Origin: Burkholderia oklahomensis C6786
Lineage (GTDB): Bacteria; Pseudomonadota; Gammaproteobacteria; Burkholderiales; Burkholderiaceae
Direction: 5' to 3'
Assembly (NCBI RefSeq): GCF_000959365.1
Contig: NZ_CP009556.1
Coordinates: 1,054,001 to 1,118,000 of the forward strand
DNA length: 64,000 nucleotides
The translations under genes were made by a program, and so were the position numbers. Under the pieces are notes generated by a model. That model saw only the letters and a list, made by a program, of their open reading frames with translations. It ran no database searches and was not told where the DNA came from. Shown piece after piece: positions 1-11,898 of this stretch (position 1 is its first letter; the number at the start of each line of letters is the position of its first letter).

Positions 1-492
1 GCGGGCGGCCTCCAGGTAGCGCGCATGGAACGGATTGCCGGTGCGCAGATCGCTGACCCACAACGGGCCGCCCCGGCCGTGCCATGCGTCGTCGATTCGT
101 TCGTTGTGCTCGCTGAGGCGGAAGTACGGCAGCACGTCGTCGTACGACCAGCCGGCGTTGCCTCGCGCGGCCCAATCGTCGTAATCGCGGCGATGTCCGC
201 GCACGTACACCATCGCGTTGAGCGCCGACGATCCGCCCAGCATCCGGCCGCGGGGCTGATATCCGCTGCGGCCGGCGAGGCCCGCCTGGGGCACCGTCTC
301 GAACGCCCAGTTGTTGATCCGGGTGGGGACCATCGCGACGGTGCCGGCCGGAACGGTCACGAGCGCTCCGTCGCCGCGCCCGCCGGCTTCCAGCACGCAG
401 ACCGTGACGTCCGGATTCTCGGTCAGGCGGCCCGCGACGACGCAGCCTCCCGAGCCGCCGCCGACGACGATGTAATCGAATGTAGTGCTCAT
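1..492 (-). CDS. GMC-family FAD-dependent oxidoreductase, N-terminal part (cut by window edge)
   Basis: First 164 residues of a glucose-methanol-choline oxidoreductase; the frame runs off the left edge, so most of a typical 530-560 residue protein is missing. The FAD-binding glycine motif VVGGGSGGC (residues 9-17) follows the start directly, and the GMC signature GRMLGGSSALNAMVYVRG lies at about residues 82-99. Such enzymes oxidise alcohols or choline-like substrates to aldehydes in the cytoplasm. The gene diverges from an AraC-type regulator 311 bases away, which may control it. The substrate cannot be read from this part. Family assignment is firm; a specific role such as choline dehydrogenase is not. 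Confidence 0.9.
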   Translation of the reverse strand, partial: MSTTFDYIVVGGGSGGCVVAGRLTENPDVTVCVLEAGGRGDGALVTVPAGTVAMVPTRINNWAFETVPQAGLAGRSGYQPRGRMLGGSSALNAMVYVRGHRRDYDDWAARGNAGWSYDDVLPYFRLSEHNERIDDAWHGRGGPLWVSDLRTGNPFHARYLEAAR

Positions 493-803
493 GCTGTCGT
501 TTCCTCGATGCATCGGTTGATTCGATTCGACATGCTCGACATATGCTCGCCTCGAGCGTTGCCCGGGACGGGCGTCGCGCTTCGCGTCGGCTTGCATGTG
601 ACGACCGCGCATCGTGTCTTCTCCGCGCGGAGAACCGCATCTTCGGTTCCGCGCGATACGTGCGGCATCGGCGCCGCGCCTCGCGCTTCGGACGACGACT
701 TGGTTGTGCTGAATGTTGTATGCGTCGCGGGAAAACGCCAATGATGAGACGGGACATTTGCTTTAGTATTTGGGCCAAATCGGTCCTTCGAGGGTTTCCC
801 TGT
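493..803. promoter_or_regulatory. Divergent intergenic region, GMC oxidoreductase / AraC regulator
   Basis: 311 bases between two divergently transcribed genes; it must carry both promoters and probably the operator of the AraC regulator. An AT-richer stretch near 745-785 is the likeliest promoter for the rightward gene. No strong -35/-10 pair was identified. Open frames crossing it have no codon-use support. Confidence 0.45.
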
Positions 804-1877
804 ATGAGCGTCTGGGACTTCACGCGAAGCCCCGCCAGCGTGCGCCTGATGGTGGACTTCGGCGCAGAGCGGGCACTTGCCGAGGCGCAGTTGCTCGCCG
901 GCGCCGGCTTGTCCGTCGCGCAACTGGACGACCCGAACGTGAAAGTGACGGCGGCTCAGGAACTGCGCGTCGCGAGCAATCTGCAGCGCTTGCTCAGGCA
1001 TCCGGCCGGGCTGGGTTTGCAGGTCGGGCTGCGCTATCACTTCTCGGCGTACGGGCTGTGGGGATACGGACTGATCGCGAGCGCCACGGCCGGCGACGCG
1101 CTCGCGCTGGCGCTGCGTTTCCTGCCGCTCACCTACGCGTTCACCGCGATCACCTATCACCACGACGGCGATCTCGGCGTGCTGACCTTCGGCGAACCCG
1201 AATTGGCGGACGAGATGAAACGCTTCGTCGTGGAGCGCGACATGGCCGCCGCCGCGGTGCTGCTGCACGAGATCGGCGGCGACGCGTTCGCTTTGACCCG
1301 CTTCTCGCTCAAGGGCGATCGCGGGGCGCTCGAGTCCGCGCTGGCGGCGGAAATCCGACGCGCGCTCGGGGTGGCGCCGGCGTATTCGGCGCGCTCGAAC
1401 AGCCTGGCATTCGAGCAGGCGCTTCTGAGTCGGCCGCTGCCGCAGGCCAATCCGATCACCGTGTCGATGTGCGAGCAGATGTGTCAGCGGCTCATCGAAG
1501 AACGACGCCTGCGCGTCGGCACGGCGGCGATGATTCGCCATTACATGAGCGCCGTGCCCGGCATCGTGCCGTCGACGCTGGACGACATGGCCAGGCTGAT
1601 GAACACGAGCCCGCGCACGTTGAAGCGACGTCTGCAGGACGAAGGCACGACGTTTCGGGCGCTGTTGGCGGGAGCGCGCGGCGCGATGGCGTCGGAACTG
1701 TTGACGGACACGGATTTGCCGCTGAGCGAAATTGCGGAGCGATTGGGCTTTAGCGATCTGTCGAGCTTTTCGCAAGCGTTCAAGCGCTGGCAAGGGATGG
1801 CGCCTAGCGCTTTCCGCAGCCGGGCCGCGGCGAACGGAAGCGGCGATGCCGATCGTCGAGGGGAAAGCAAACGATGA
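804..1877 (+). CDS. AraC-family transcriptional regulator (arabinose-binding-like N-domain)
   Basis: A 357-residue one-component regulator. Residues ~15-210 match the AraC_binding-type domain of OruR/ArgR-like regulators; residues ~255-350 form the double helix-turn-helix, with MARLMNTSPRTLKRRL as the first recognition region and EIAERLGFSDLSSFSQAFKR as the classic second signature. The ATG at 804 gives the family's usual length; open sequence upstream is not conserved-looking. It diverges from the GMC oxidoreductase and precedes the MpaB-like oxygenase, so either may be its target. A second protein of the same architecture sits at 8257. The inducer is unknown, probably a hydrophobic acid or alcohol by context. 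Confidence 0.9.
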   Translation: MSVWDFTRSPASVRLMVDFGAERALAEAQLLAGAGLSVAQLDDPNVKVTAAQELRVASNLQRLLRHPAGLGLQVGLRYHFSAYGLWGYGLIASATAGDALALALRFLPLTYAFTAITYHHDGDLGVLTFGEPELADEMKRFVVERDMAAAAVLLHEIGGDAFALTRFSLKGDRGALESALAAEIRRALGVAPAYSARSNSLAFEQALLSRPLPQANPITVSMCEQMCQRLIEERRLRVGTAAMIRHYMSAVPGIVPSTLDDMARLMNTSPRTLKRRLQDEGTTFRALLAGARGAMASELLTDTDLPLSEIAERLGFSDLSSFSQAFKRWQGMAPSAFRSRAAANGSGDADRRGESKR

Positions 1878-2212
1878 TTCGGCGGCGCGCCGGACGCTCG
1901 TCCGGGAGAAACCCTTGGAAGGGCCGGCTTGGCCCGCAAACTAAAACACCTGTCCCCTTTCAACATGGTTGTTTGTCGTCGTTTGCCGGAACATGCAGTG
2001 CCACGAAGGCGATAAACAAGTATTGCCGACCGTAAAAGAGCATTTTTTCACCGGGTGGTCCATATCGACGGTGCGGCATTGCACGTGGATCGCGATGCCG
2101 TCGGGCGAACCATTCGGCTCCGCATGGGCATGCAGATCCCGATCATGGGAGCGGATGGGGCATGCGTCGAATGCGCGGCGGAAAGAGCATCAAGGGATAG
2201 GGAGACATATGC
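1878..2212. promoter_or_regulatory. Intergenic region upstream of the MpaB-like oxygenase
   Basis: 335 bases with lower GC than the neighbours. Short open frames here show no Burkholderia codon bias. A good Shine-Dalgarno (AGGGAG, 2198-2204) ends it and sets the start of the next gene at 2213. No clear terminator or promoter hexamers were seen. Confidence 0.4.
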
Positions 2213-3448
2213 ATGGAAAAAGATCAATCGAATGATGAAAGGGTCGTTTTTTTGGAGAACCCTTCGATCGCGTTGGAGTTTCCGTATAACGTGGTCATGA
2301 GTCTGTTCGCGCCCGGGAATGTCAGATCGACCGATGCGCAGTTCCAGTCTTTTCTGAGATTCAAGAATGAGTTCGATCCCGTCGCGGACCGGCTCGCCGA
2401 GTGCATGCATCGCGACGGAAAAGCAGTGTGGGAAATGTTCAATCACGCGCTGGAACATGGGATCGACACCGTCGTCAATCCCCCGTCCGAGCTCGTCGAA
2501 TTTTTTCGCGAGGTGGACCGGGTTCCGTATTGGCTGGACTATACGAGGCTGGATTCCGCGACCGACTCGATCGCCATGGTGGGCGACGAGGCATTGCCGA
2601 TTTTCGTCGCGGGATTGGCGTTGAGCTATGCGGCGCCGGACGCGAACGAAGTGCTGATCCGCTCCGGGGATCTTCACAAAAAGGCGGGTAAGCGGGCGGT
2701 CGAAACGCTCGCCTGGTATAACGAGGTCACGGCTCCGGCAGGGCTTTCCCGTTTCGGCGCCGGCTTGAAGGCCTGTGTCCGCATTCGCCTGGTCCATGCG
2801 CATATGCGCAGGGCGATGAACCGACGGGAAGACTGGGATCGGACCTTGCTGGGCAATCCGATTCATCAGTGCATCTACGTAGCCACGATTATTCCGTTTT
2901 CCTTGGCGTCTTCACTGGGCGCGTTGGCGCTCGGTCATGTCGATATACTCTCGTCCAAGACAAGAGGGGATATCGTTCATTTGTGGCGGTATATTGGATA
3001 CCTCGTTGGCGTCCACCCGGAACTGCTGCCCGCCGACGAGCCCGATTTGTGGCGCTTGGTGTGGCTCCAGATGCATGACGCCTATAAGATGGATCACATC
3101 ACGCCGATGCTTGGAGGCGCCTTGTTCGGCGCGCTGCCCGAGATTCTCGGCGAGGACGAATCCACTTTCAGCGGCATGATGACGCTGAAAATCAAAAGAT
3201 CGTACTACGGCAATCTGGCGAGAATAATTCTTGGAAATAGATTGGCCGATGCGCTTTCATTTCCGAAATATTCGATCGGCATCGTCATGATCGCCGCCAC
3301 TTTTCTGAAAAATGCTTCGGTAAACCTGGTGGCGAAGCTGGTGCCCGGCGGGCGGGAATTGGTTCGGCGCAGAAAAACGAGGAAGCGCAAGATCATCATG
3401 TCTTCCATCATCGATCGAACCAATGCCGACCTCGGCTTTGCGAAGTGA
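2213..3448 (+). CDS. Oxygenase MpaB / latex-clearing-protein family (DUF2236) protein
   Basis: A 411-residue protein of the DUF2236 superfamily, which includes rubber-cleaving Lcp haem oxygenases and MpaB-type oxygenases. The RLVHAHMRR segment (about residues 190-198) matches the conserved Arg/His region that holds haem in Lcp, and GVHPELLP follows in the helical core. No signal peptide is seen, so it is probably cytoplasmic. The start is chosen by the AGGGAG ribosome site 8 bases upstream; an ATG at 2209 is out of frame. Codon use is AT-richer than the surroundings (runs such as AAT-GAT-GAA and TTT-TTT), hinting at recent acquisition. The substrate is unknown; the nearby oxidoreductases suggest a hydrophobic compound. 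Confidence 0.85.
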   Translation: MEKDQSNDERVVFLENPSIALEFPYNVVMSLFAPGNVRSTDAQFQSFLRFKNEFDPVADRLAECMHRDGKAVWEMFNHALEHGIDTVVNPPSELVEFFREVDRVPYWLDYTRLDSATDSIAMVGDEALPIFVAGLALSYAAPDANEVLIRSGDLHKKAGKRAVETLAWYNEVTAPAGLSRFGAGLKACVRIRLVHAHMRRAMNRREDWDRTLLGNPIHQCIYVATIIPFSLASSLGALALGHVDILSSKTRGDIVHLWRYIGYLVGVHPELLPADEPDLWRLVWLQMHDAYKMDHITPMLGGALFGALPEILGEDESTFSGMMTLKIKRSYYGNLARIILGNRLADALSFPKYSIGIVMIAATFLKNASVNLVAKLVPGGRELVRRRKTRKRKIIMSSIIDRTNADLGFAK

Positions 3449-3877
3449 CCATTCATTTCTCATGCCGTTGAGCGGTCTTTGACGCGAGTCGACGTTCAGG
3501 CACGCGGTGGCACACGCGGGACGCCGCGCATTCAACGACGTCTCGCGGACGGCATAGTTCGCGAGACGGGACGGTGAGGCGGGCGCCGAAGCCGGAGCAA
3601 TGCCGTAGCCGGGGGCGGCGATGATCCGTCATGGCGTCCAGCGTGTTCCGCAGCCAAGGCGCGACCCGCGACGAAACGGATTGATTCGCCGCCTGAGCGC
3701 CGCAATCGCAAGCGTGCGACGGCGCCGCGCGTCGGAGATCTGGCACAGTCGCCGATCCGACCCGGATCGCATCCTCGTCGTCGCGACATCCATGACGGCA
3801 GCGCCGCCGCCGGGCGCGCGTCGCGCGGGCGAGCAAGACGCGCCCGCGCAATCGTGACCGTCGATTCGGATCGCGAA
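3449..3877. other. Gene-free spacer between convergent genes
   Basis: 429 bases between the convergent DUF2236 and MarR genes. The first part is AT-richer like the gene to its left; the rest is high-GC. Open frames on both strands are arginine/proline-rich and look like frame shadows. No intrinsic terminator with a U-tract was found. Confidence 0.4.
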
Positions 3878-4367
3878 TCATCGGCTCTGCGCTTCATAGC
3901 CTTCGTAACGAGCATCGTCGACATCCGGCTGTCGCGGTTCGTTTGCTTCGCAAGCCTGAACGATGTGCTGCAAGCCGCGATGCACGAGCTGCATGTCGTG
4001 CTCGGCGAGCCGCAGGATGGCCTGGCGCACGAACGACTGCGTGGCCGCTCGTGCGACGAGATCGAGCCCGGAACGGCTGACGGCGAATGTGATGCCGCGT
4101 TTCCCGGAGCCTCCGCCGATCCGGTTCAGCAGGCGGCGATGCGTCATGCTGTTCGTGATCAGGTACGCGTTGCCATACGAGATTCTCAAGCGCTCCGACA
4201 ATTCCCTCACGCTCATCGGCTCGCGATGCCGGCGGATCGTGTTCAGCGCTTCCAGTTGAATCGCGCTGATGCCCGCTTTGGCCGCCGCGTTGCGCATGTG
4301 CTGACGCAGCTCGGCGTTCAGGCTGGCGATCGCCGTTTCGATCCGGTCGGCGAGATCGGCGCGTTCG

Positions 4368-4387
<20 letters not shown>
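3878..4387 (-). CDS. MarR-family transcriptional regulator
   Basis: A 169-residue winged-helix regulator and the last gene of a five-gene minus-strand operon. The core runs from about residue 35 to 130: a helix-turn-helix around MSVRELSERLRISYGNAYLITNSM and the wing around RIGGGSGKRGITFAVSRSG. Its start overlaps the end of the upstream hydrolase gene by 20 bases, so the two are translationally coupled and the regulator probably controls its own operon. MarR proteins commonly repress until a small aromatic or lipophilic ligand binds; the ligand here is unknown. The acidic N-terminus and the Asp/Glu-rich tail are unremarkable. Confidence 0.85.
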
Positions 4388-7321
<2,934 letters not shown>

Positions 7322-7332
<11 letters not shown>

Positions 7333-8128
7333 GGCTGACTCCTCCGAGCACGCGATGAATGATCGGGAGCAGGATCGCGCGCGGCGTATGGCGGCCGCTG
7401 CAAGCGGCGATCGTCGCGATCAGGCCCGGGACCACGAGCCGCTTGCCGCGCTCCATGCCCTTCACCGCGTCTCGCGCGACGCGCTCCGACGACAGCCACA
7501 CGCCCGGAACCGCGCGGTCGATGTGGCCGACTTTGGCGACTTGCGAGAATTCGCTGAGCACGGGGCCGGGCGCGAGCAGCGTGCACGTGATCCCGCGATG
7601 CTTGAGCTCGCTGTGCAGCGCCTCGGAGAACGTATTGGCGAACGCCTTGCTCGCCGAATACGTCGCGCCTGTCGGCATCGGCTGGAATCCGGCCGTCGAA
7701 CCGGTGATGAGGATCGCGCCTTCGCCGCGCGCGCACATGCCGGGGACGACGGCGTGCGTCAGCTCGTGGACCGCGACGACGTCGAGCTCCAGTTCCTCGC
7801 GTTCCCGTTCGGCGGGAAGCGTGGCGAACGAGCCGAACGTCGCGAAGCCCGCGTTGTTGCAGAGCACGGAGACGTTCAGTGCGGCGAGCTCGTCGCGCAG
7901 CGCCGCGCGCGCGGCGCGGTCGGAGAGGTCGCACGGCCGCACCTCGACCTGCACGCCGTACCGGTGCTTGAGCGCGAGCGCCAGCGTGTCGAGCCGGTCC
8001 TTGCGCCGGGCGACGAGAATCAGTGAGTGTCCGCGGCTTGCGAGCTCGCGCGCGAGATCCGAGCCGATGCCGGACGACGCGCCGGTCACGACCGCCCAGG
8101 CGTTTTGTTGGGGAGGGGGCAGCGCCAA
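7322..8128 (-). CDS. Short-chain dehydrogenase/reductase (TTG start), first gene of operon
   Basis: A 268-residue classical SDR. The nucleotide-binding motif TGASSGIG is at residues ~15-22, CNNAG at ~90, and the catalytic Ser and YSASK at ~142-160. Arg after the second strand (VARRKDR) points to NADP(H). The start is TTG: AAGGAG lies six bases upstream and no ATG is available before the glycine motif. It opens the SDR-ADC-OYE-hydrolase-MarR operon and faces an AraC regulator across 128 bases. It probably oxidises or reduces a secondary alcohol in the same pathway. The substrate is not readable. Confidence 0.88.
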
Positions 8129-8256
8129 TTCAGTCTCCTTGGATCGTTACATCGAGTAATGGCATCGAGTATGCGTGCTGGCGAGCGCGACCGTGATGAC
8201 GCAACAGGAAGATTCGCTTACCATATTGGGCCAACCGATTGCCCGCCCGCCGCGCC
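8129..8256. promoter_or_regulatory. Divergent promoter region, catabolic operon / AraC regulator
   Basis: 128 bases separating the SDR operon from the AraC regulator. A local AT-richer patch at 8205-8230 (around ATTCGCTTACCATATTGG) is the likeliest promoter or operator core. Position makes this the natural binding site of the divergently encoded activator; no operator repeat was resolved. Confidence 0.45.
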
Positions 8257-9267
8257 ATGTTCGATTCGGATAGACCGTCGATACCGACCGCGTATGCGGA
8301 CCTGATGCTCGACATCCTCGACGAGCGCGGGGTGGCGAAGGCGGTCGCGTTGAAGCGGGCGGAAATCGACGCCGCGCGGCTGCGGAACGTCGACGGCCGG
8401 ATTTCGGCGAGCGAGTGGGCGCGGCTGTCGCGCTGCGCGATGACGCTCGCGGAGGACGAGGGCCTTGGCATCGAATACGGGCTTCGCCAGCTTCCGACCG
8501 CGCACGGCACCCTCGGCTATGCGGTCATCACGAGCGCGACGCTGCGCGACTTGCTCGATACGTCCGCGAAGTACTCACGCAGCCGGTTGAGCGTCTATGC
8601 GATCTATCTGAAGGAGGACGGCGTCAGTGCGACGCTGACCGTCCGCGAGAAGGTGCCGCTCGGCAACCTGCGGAATTTCTTTTTCGAATGCGTGCTGGTC
8701 GGGATAGCGGCGACGGTCAAGTTCCTGTTTCCGGATCTGTTCGAGCAGATCGAGCTGGGCTTCACGTGGCCGCAGCCGGACTACTTCGAGCGATACCGGG
8801 ATCGGCTGCCGAAGGTGAATTTTCGCGCGTCGGACAATCAACTGCGGCTGCCGTCGTCCAGTCTCGCGAGGAAGTCGCTGCTCGCGAACGCCGCCGCCCA
8901 TTCGCAGGCGATCCGGCAGCTCGATCGAGAGATGGCGCTGCTCAATCTGGACGCGTCGGATCTCGTCGACCGGGTTCGGGCGGGGTTGATGCTGTCGGAA
9001 GACGGCTACCCGTCGCTGGCGCGGCTCGCATCGTCGCTGTTCCTGTCGGAGCGCACGTTGAAGCGCCGGCTGCGGGAGCACGGCACGTCGTATCGGGAAA
9101 TGCTGGAGAAGGCGCGATATCGCGATGCGTGCGCGCTGCTGCGGGAAACCGACCTGAGCCTGGCCGATGTTTCCGCGAAGCTCGGGTATCAGAATCCGCC
9201 GACGTTTACGCGAGCGTTTCGCCGCTGGTCGGGCATCGCGCCGAGCCGTTATCGCGACACGCTCTGA
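8257..9267 (+). CDS. AraC-family transcriptional regulator (arabinose-binding-like N-domain)
   Basis: A 336-residue regulator of the same architecture as the protein at 804: ligand domain (residues ~20-200) and C-terminal double helix-turn-helix (~235-335), with RLASSLFLSERTLKRRL and DVSAKLGYQNPPTFTRAFRR as the two DNA-binding signatures. The ATG at 8257 gives a normal N-terminus; an in-frame TTG at 8239 is a weaker alternative. Its position divergent from the SDR operon makes it the presumed activator of that operon. Two such regulators within 8 kb suggest stepwise control of one catabolic region, which is inference. Confidence 0.9.
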   Translation: MFDSDRPSIPTAYADLMLDILDERGVAKAVALKRAEIDAARLRNVDGRISASEWARLSRCAMTLAEDEGLGIEYGLRQLPTAHGTLGYAVITSATLRDLLDTSAKYSRSRLSVYAIYLKEDGVSATLTVREKVPLGNLRNFFFECVLVGIAATVKFLFPDLFEQIELGFTWPQPDYFERYRDRLPKVNFRASDNQLRLPSSSLARKSLLANAAAHSQAIRQLDREMALLNLDASDLVDRVRAGLMLSEDGYPSLARLASSLFLSERTLKRRLREHGTSYREMLEKARYRDACALLRETDLSLADVSAKLGYQNPPTFTRAFRRWSGIAPSRYRDTL

Positions 9268-9359
9268 GCGTGCGGGGCGCGGGCGGGGCAGGAGGGTGGA
9301 CGGCGCGTCGCGCGCGGCCGCCGACGTCGCCGTCGTGCGTTCGAACGTGAGCGCGTTCG

Positions 9360-10007
9360 TCAGTACCGCGAAATCTGATTGCCGTCGATCCGCACGCGAT
9401 CGCCCGGACGCAAATCGCCCGGCGTCTGCAGGTCGAACGAGCGCATCGAGCCGTCGCTCAGCTGCACGTCGACGCGATACGCGCTCGGCTGCGCGCCCAT
9501 CTGCTGGCCGATCTGGTTGCCCGCGACCGCGCCGCCGAGCGCGCCGATGACCGTCGCGGCGTCGCGGCCGTGACCGCGGCCGATCTGGTTGCCGAGCACG
9601 CCGCCGACGAGCGCGCCGACGACCGTGCCCGCGACGCCCGACGGGCCCGTCGCGCCGCCGATCGGGCGGACGCCGGCGATCGTGCCGTACTGGGTCGAGT
9701 AGCCGGACTGATATCCCGGCTGATATCCCGATTGATAGCCGGGCTGCGCGTAGCCTTGCTGCGGATACCCGGGCTGCGAGTAGTCGGGCTGCGCATACGA
9801 CGGCTGCGAGTAGGCCGGCTGAGCGTACGACGGCTGCGCATAGGCGGGCGAGCCGTACTGCGGCTGCGAACCATACGGTCCGTACGCATTCGGCGCGACG
9901 CATGCGCTCAGCGACAGCGCGGCCGTCGCGGCGAGCGAAACGAGCAGGGTGGTCTTCGTGAAAGCCGGGCGCTTCGTTGTCGTTGTTTGGATGGGCTTCG
10001 TGTTCAT
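9360..10007 (-). CDS. Glycine-zipper 2TM outer-membrane lipoprotein with Tyr/Gln/Pro repeats
   Basis: A 215-residue lipoprotein. The signal peptide ends in the lipobox LSAC (residues ~33-36). Next comes a low-complexity region (~40-105) of YxQP and YQSGY units, then a glycine-zipper segment (VVGALVGGVLGNQIG, VIGALGGAVAGNQIG; ~125-165) like that of Rickettsia 17 kDa antigen and SlyB proteins, then a small C-terminal beta domain (VDVQLSDGSMRSFDL). Likely anchored in the outer membrane and involved in envelope integrity. The YxQP units come from near-repeated DNA, so the copy number may vary between strains. Confidence 0.88.
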   Translation of the reverse strand: MNTKPIQTTTTKRPAFTKTTLLVSLAATAALSLSACVAPNAYGPYGSQPQYGSPAYAQPSYAQPAYSQPSYAQPDYSQPGYPQQGYAQPGYQSGYQPGYQSGYSTQYGTIAGVRPIGGATGPSGVAGTVVGALVGGVLGNQIGRGHGRDAATVIGALGGAVAGNQIGQQMGAQPSAYRVDVQLSDGSMRSFDLQTPGDLRPGDRVRIDGNQISRY

Positions 10008-10174
10008 GGTAGCGGGTGGTTGCTATTGCACGCCGGCAGTATAGGGAATGCCGTCATCGTTGGATGAGCGCCGCGGGTAACAGTGTGTAAAGTCTGTTGC
10101 CGCGCGGCCGGCGCGTGCGGAAACGGCTTGCGCGCGGTGCGTCCTGTAACGGCGAAAGCGATCCGTCCGACGAA

Positions 10175-10228
10175 AGGCGGGCGTGCCGGACGACGCGTCG
10201 TGAACGATCCGACGACTCGCGCCCGCCT
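10175..10228 (-). terminator. Possible weak terminator after trpS
   Basis: Just beyond the trpS stop (10232-10234), AGGCGGGCG (10175-10183) and CGCCCGCCT (10220-10228) form a nine-base inverted repeat with a 36-base loop. In the trpS direction it is followed only by TTTCG, so the U-tract is poor. Rho-dependent ending is equally possible. Confidence 0.35.
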
Positions 10229-10231
10229 GCG

Positions 10232-11272
10232 TCACCCGACGAACTTCCGAAACGAAAACGCCCCCAGCGCGTCGCGCACCTCGTCGAGCGTGCGCTGCGT
10301 GACGTCGTTCGCGCGCGCGGTGCCGTCCTTCAGCACGTCGACGACATAGCCCGGCTCGCGCGCGAGCTGCGCGCGCCGCTCGCGGATCGGCGCGATCAGC
10401 GCCTGCAGCTTGTCTTCGAGCCGGCGCTTGAGCGTCATGTCGCCGAGCCCGCCCGCGCGATACGCGGCCTTCAGCCGCTCGACTTCGCCCGGCTCGTCGT
10501 CGAACGCGTCGAGATACGTGAACACGACGTTGCCTTCGACCGTGCCCGGATCGGACACGCGCAGATGATTCGGATCGGTGTACATCCGCTTGACCGCATC
10601 GGTGATCGCGTCGGGCGACGACGACAGCGGAATCGCGTTGCCCTGCGACTTGCTCATCTTCGTCTTGCCGTCGACGCCCGGCAGCCGCCCCGTCGTCGGG
10701 ATCAGCGCGTTCGCCTCGGGCAGCACGTCGACGCCCGCCTGCCGGTTGATGCGCCGGACGATCTCGTTCGTCTGCTCGATGAGCGGCAGTTGATCGTCGC
10801 CGACGGGCACCGTATCGGCCTTGAACGCGGTGATGTCGGCCGCCTGCGCGACCGGGTAGCAGAGGAAGCCCGCCGGGATGTCGCGGCCGAAGCCGCGCGC
10901 GTGGATCTCGTCCTTGATCGTCGGATTGCGCTCGAGGCGCGCGACGGTGACGAAGTTCAGATAGAAGAGCGTGAGCTCGGCGAGCGCGGGCAGGCCCGAC
11001 TGCACCGCGATCGTGCTCCGGCGCGGATCGATGCCGACCGCCAGATAGTCGAGCGCGACTTCGATCACGTTGCGGCGGACCTTGTCCGGATCGTGTGCGT
11101 TGTCGGTCAGCGCCTGCGTGTCGGCGACGAGGATGAACTGCCGGTGCGTGTCCTGCAGCGCAATGCGCGTCTTCAGCGAGCCGATGTAATGGCCGAGGTG
11201 CAGCGCGCCGGTCGGGCGATCGCCGGTCAATGCGATCGGCGATCGGGAAGGATTCGAGGTGTCGTCGTGCAT
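10232..11272 (-). CDS. trpS: Tryptophanyl-tRNA synthetase
   Basis: A 346-residue class I aminoacyl-tRNA synthetase charging tRNA-Trp in the cytoplasm. The HIGH-like motif reads GALHLGHY (residues ~22-29, after TGDRPT) and the second signature is KMSKS (residues ~206-210, in GKTKMSKSQGN). The Rossmann core and C-terminal anticodon-binding helices are full length. The ATG at 11272 has a GGAG about nine bases upstream. It stands alone, with a large tandem repeat upstream. No T-box or tryptophan leader was recognised. Confidence 0.95.
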   Translation of the reverse strand: MHDDTSNPSRSPIALTGDRPTGALHLGHYIGSLKTRIALQDTHRQFILVADTQALTDNAHDPDKVRRNVIEVALDYLAVGIDPRRSTIAVQSGLPALAELTLFYLNFVTVARLERNPTIKDEIHARGFGRDIPAGFLCYPVAQAADITAFKADTVPVGDDQLPLIEQTNEIVRRINRQAGVDVLPEANALIPTTGRLPGVDGKTKMSKSQGNAIPLSSSPDAITDAVKRMYTDPNHLRVSDPGTVEGNVVFTYLDAFDDEPGEVERLKAAYRAGGLGDMTLKRRLEDKLQALIAPIRERRAQLAREPGYVVDVLKDGTARANDVTQRTLDEVRDALGAFSFRKFVG

Positions 11273-11562
11273 GAACGGTTTCTCCGGGAAAACCGCCGCA
11301 GTCCGAGCCGGGTTGGGGGCGCGATCGACGCAATGCCGGCCGGATGCGGCGGCATGGTCGTGATCGGGATGTGACTATGCCGCTTCGTCAGAAGCGGCGC
11401 CAGAAGTGCGAGAGGGGAAGGTATTGCGTCGACATGCGGCAAGGGTCGCATATTTTCGGCTTTTTCGCCATGCGAGGCGGTGTCGCAACGCGTCGTGCAT
11501 AGCGGTCGACGATGCGCTCGGCGGCACCGCGGGGCGCGACGATGCTGCTGCGTCGGGTTCCT
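11273..11562. other. Leader region of trpS
   Basis: About 290 bases between trpS and the hexanucleotide repeat, probably holding the trpS promoter on the minus strand. No gene is supported; frames crossing it are extended artificially by the stop-free repeat. Confidence 0.35.
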
Positions 11563-11870
11563 GCCGAAGTCGAGGTCGGATCCGAAGTCGAGGTCGGAGC
11601 CGGAGCCGAGGTCGAAGTCGAGGTCGAAGTCGAGGTCGAAGTCGAAGTCGAAGTCGAAGTCGAAGTCGAAGTCGAAGTCGAAGTCGAAGTCGAAGTCGAA
11701 GTCGAAGTCGAAGTCGAAGTCGAAGTCGAAGTCGAAGTCGAAGTCGAAGTCGAAGTCGAAGTCGAAGTCGAAGTCGAAGTCGAAGTCGAAGTCGAAGCCG
11801 AAGCCGAGGTCGAAGCCGAAGCCGAGGTCGAAGCCAACGCCAACGCCAACGCCAACGCCAACGCCAACGC
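11563..11870. repeat. Hexanucleotide tandem repeat (GTCGAA)n with degenerate flanks and (GCCAAC)6
   Basis: 27 uninterrupted copies of GTCGAA span 11635-11796. Degenerate GTCGAG/GCCGAG/GTCGGA units flank them (from ~11563 and to 11832), followed by six copies of GCCAAC (11833-11868). The unit has no stop codon in any of six frames, so long open frames here (Val-Glu, Ser-Lys, Ser-Thr and similar repeats) are artefacts. The repeat lies between trpS and the GlxA-type gene. Its perfection implies active slippage and strain-to-strain length variation, as for the repeats used in typing of this genus. Confidence 0.95.
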
Positions 11871-11898
11871 GCCGTGCCGCGCCGACGTCGAATAAAGT

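Noticed and set aside
1969..2235. Small open frame upstream of the DUF2236 gene
   Set aside because: No ribosome site, atypical codon use and overlap with the real start of the next gene.
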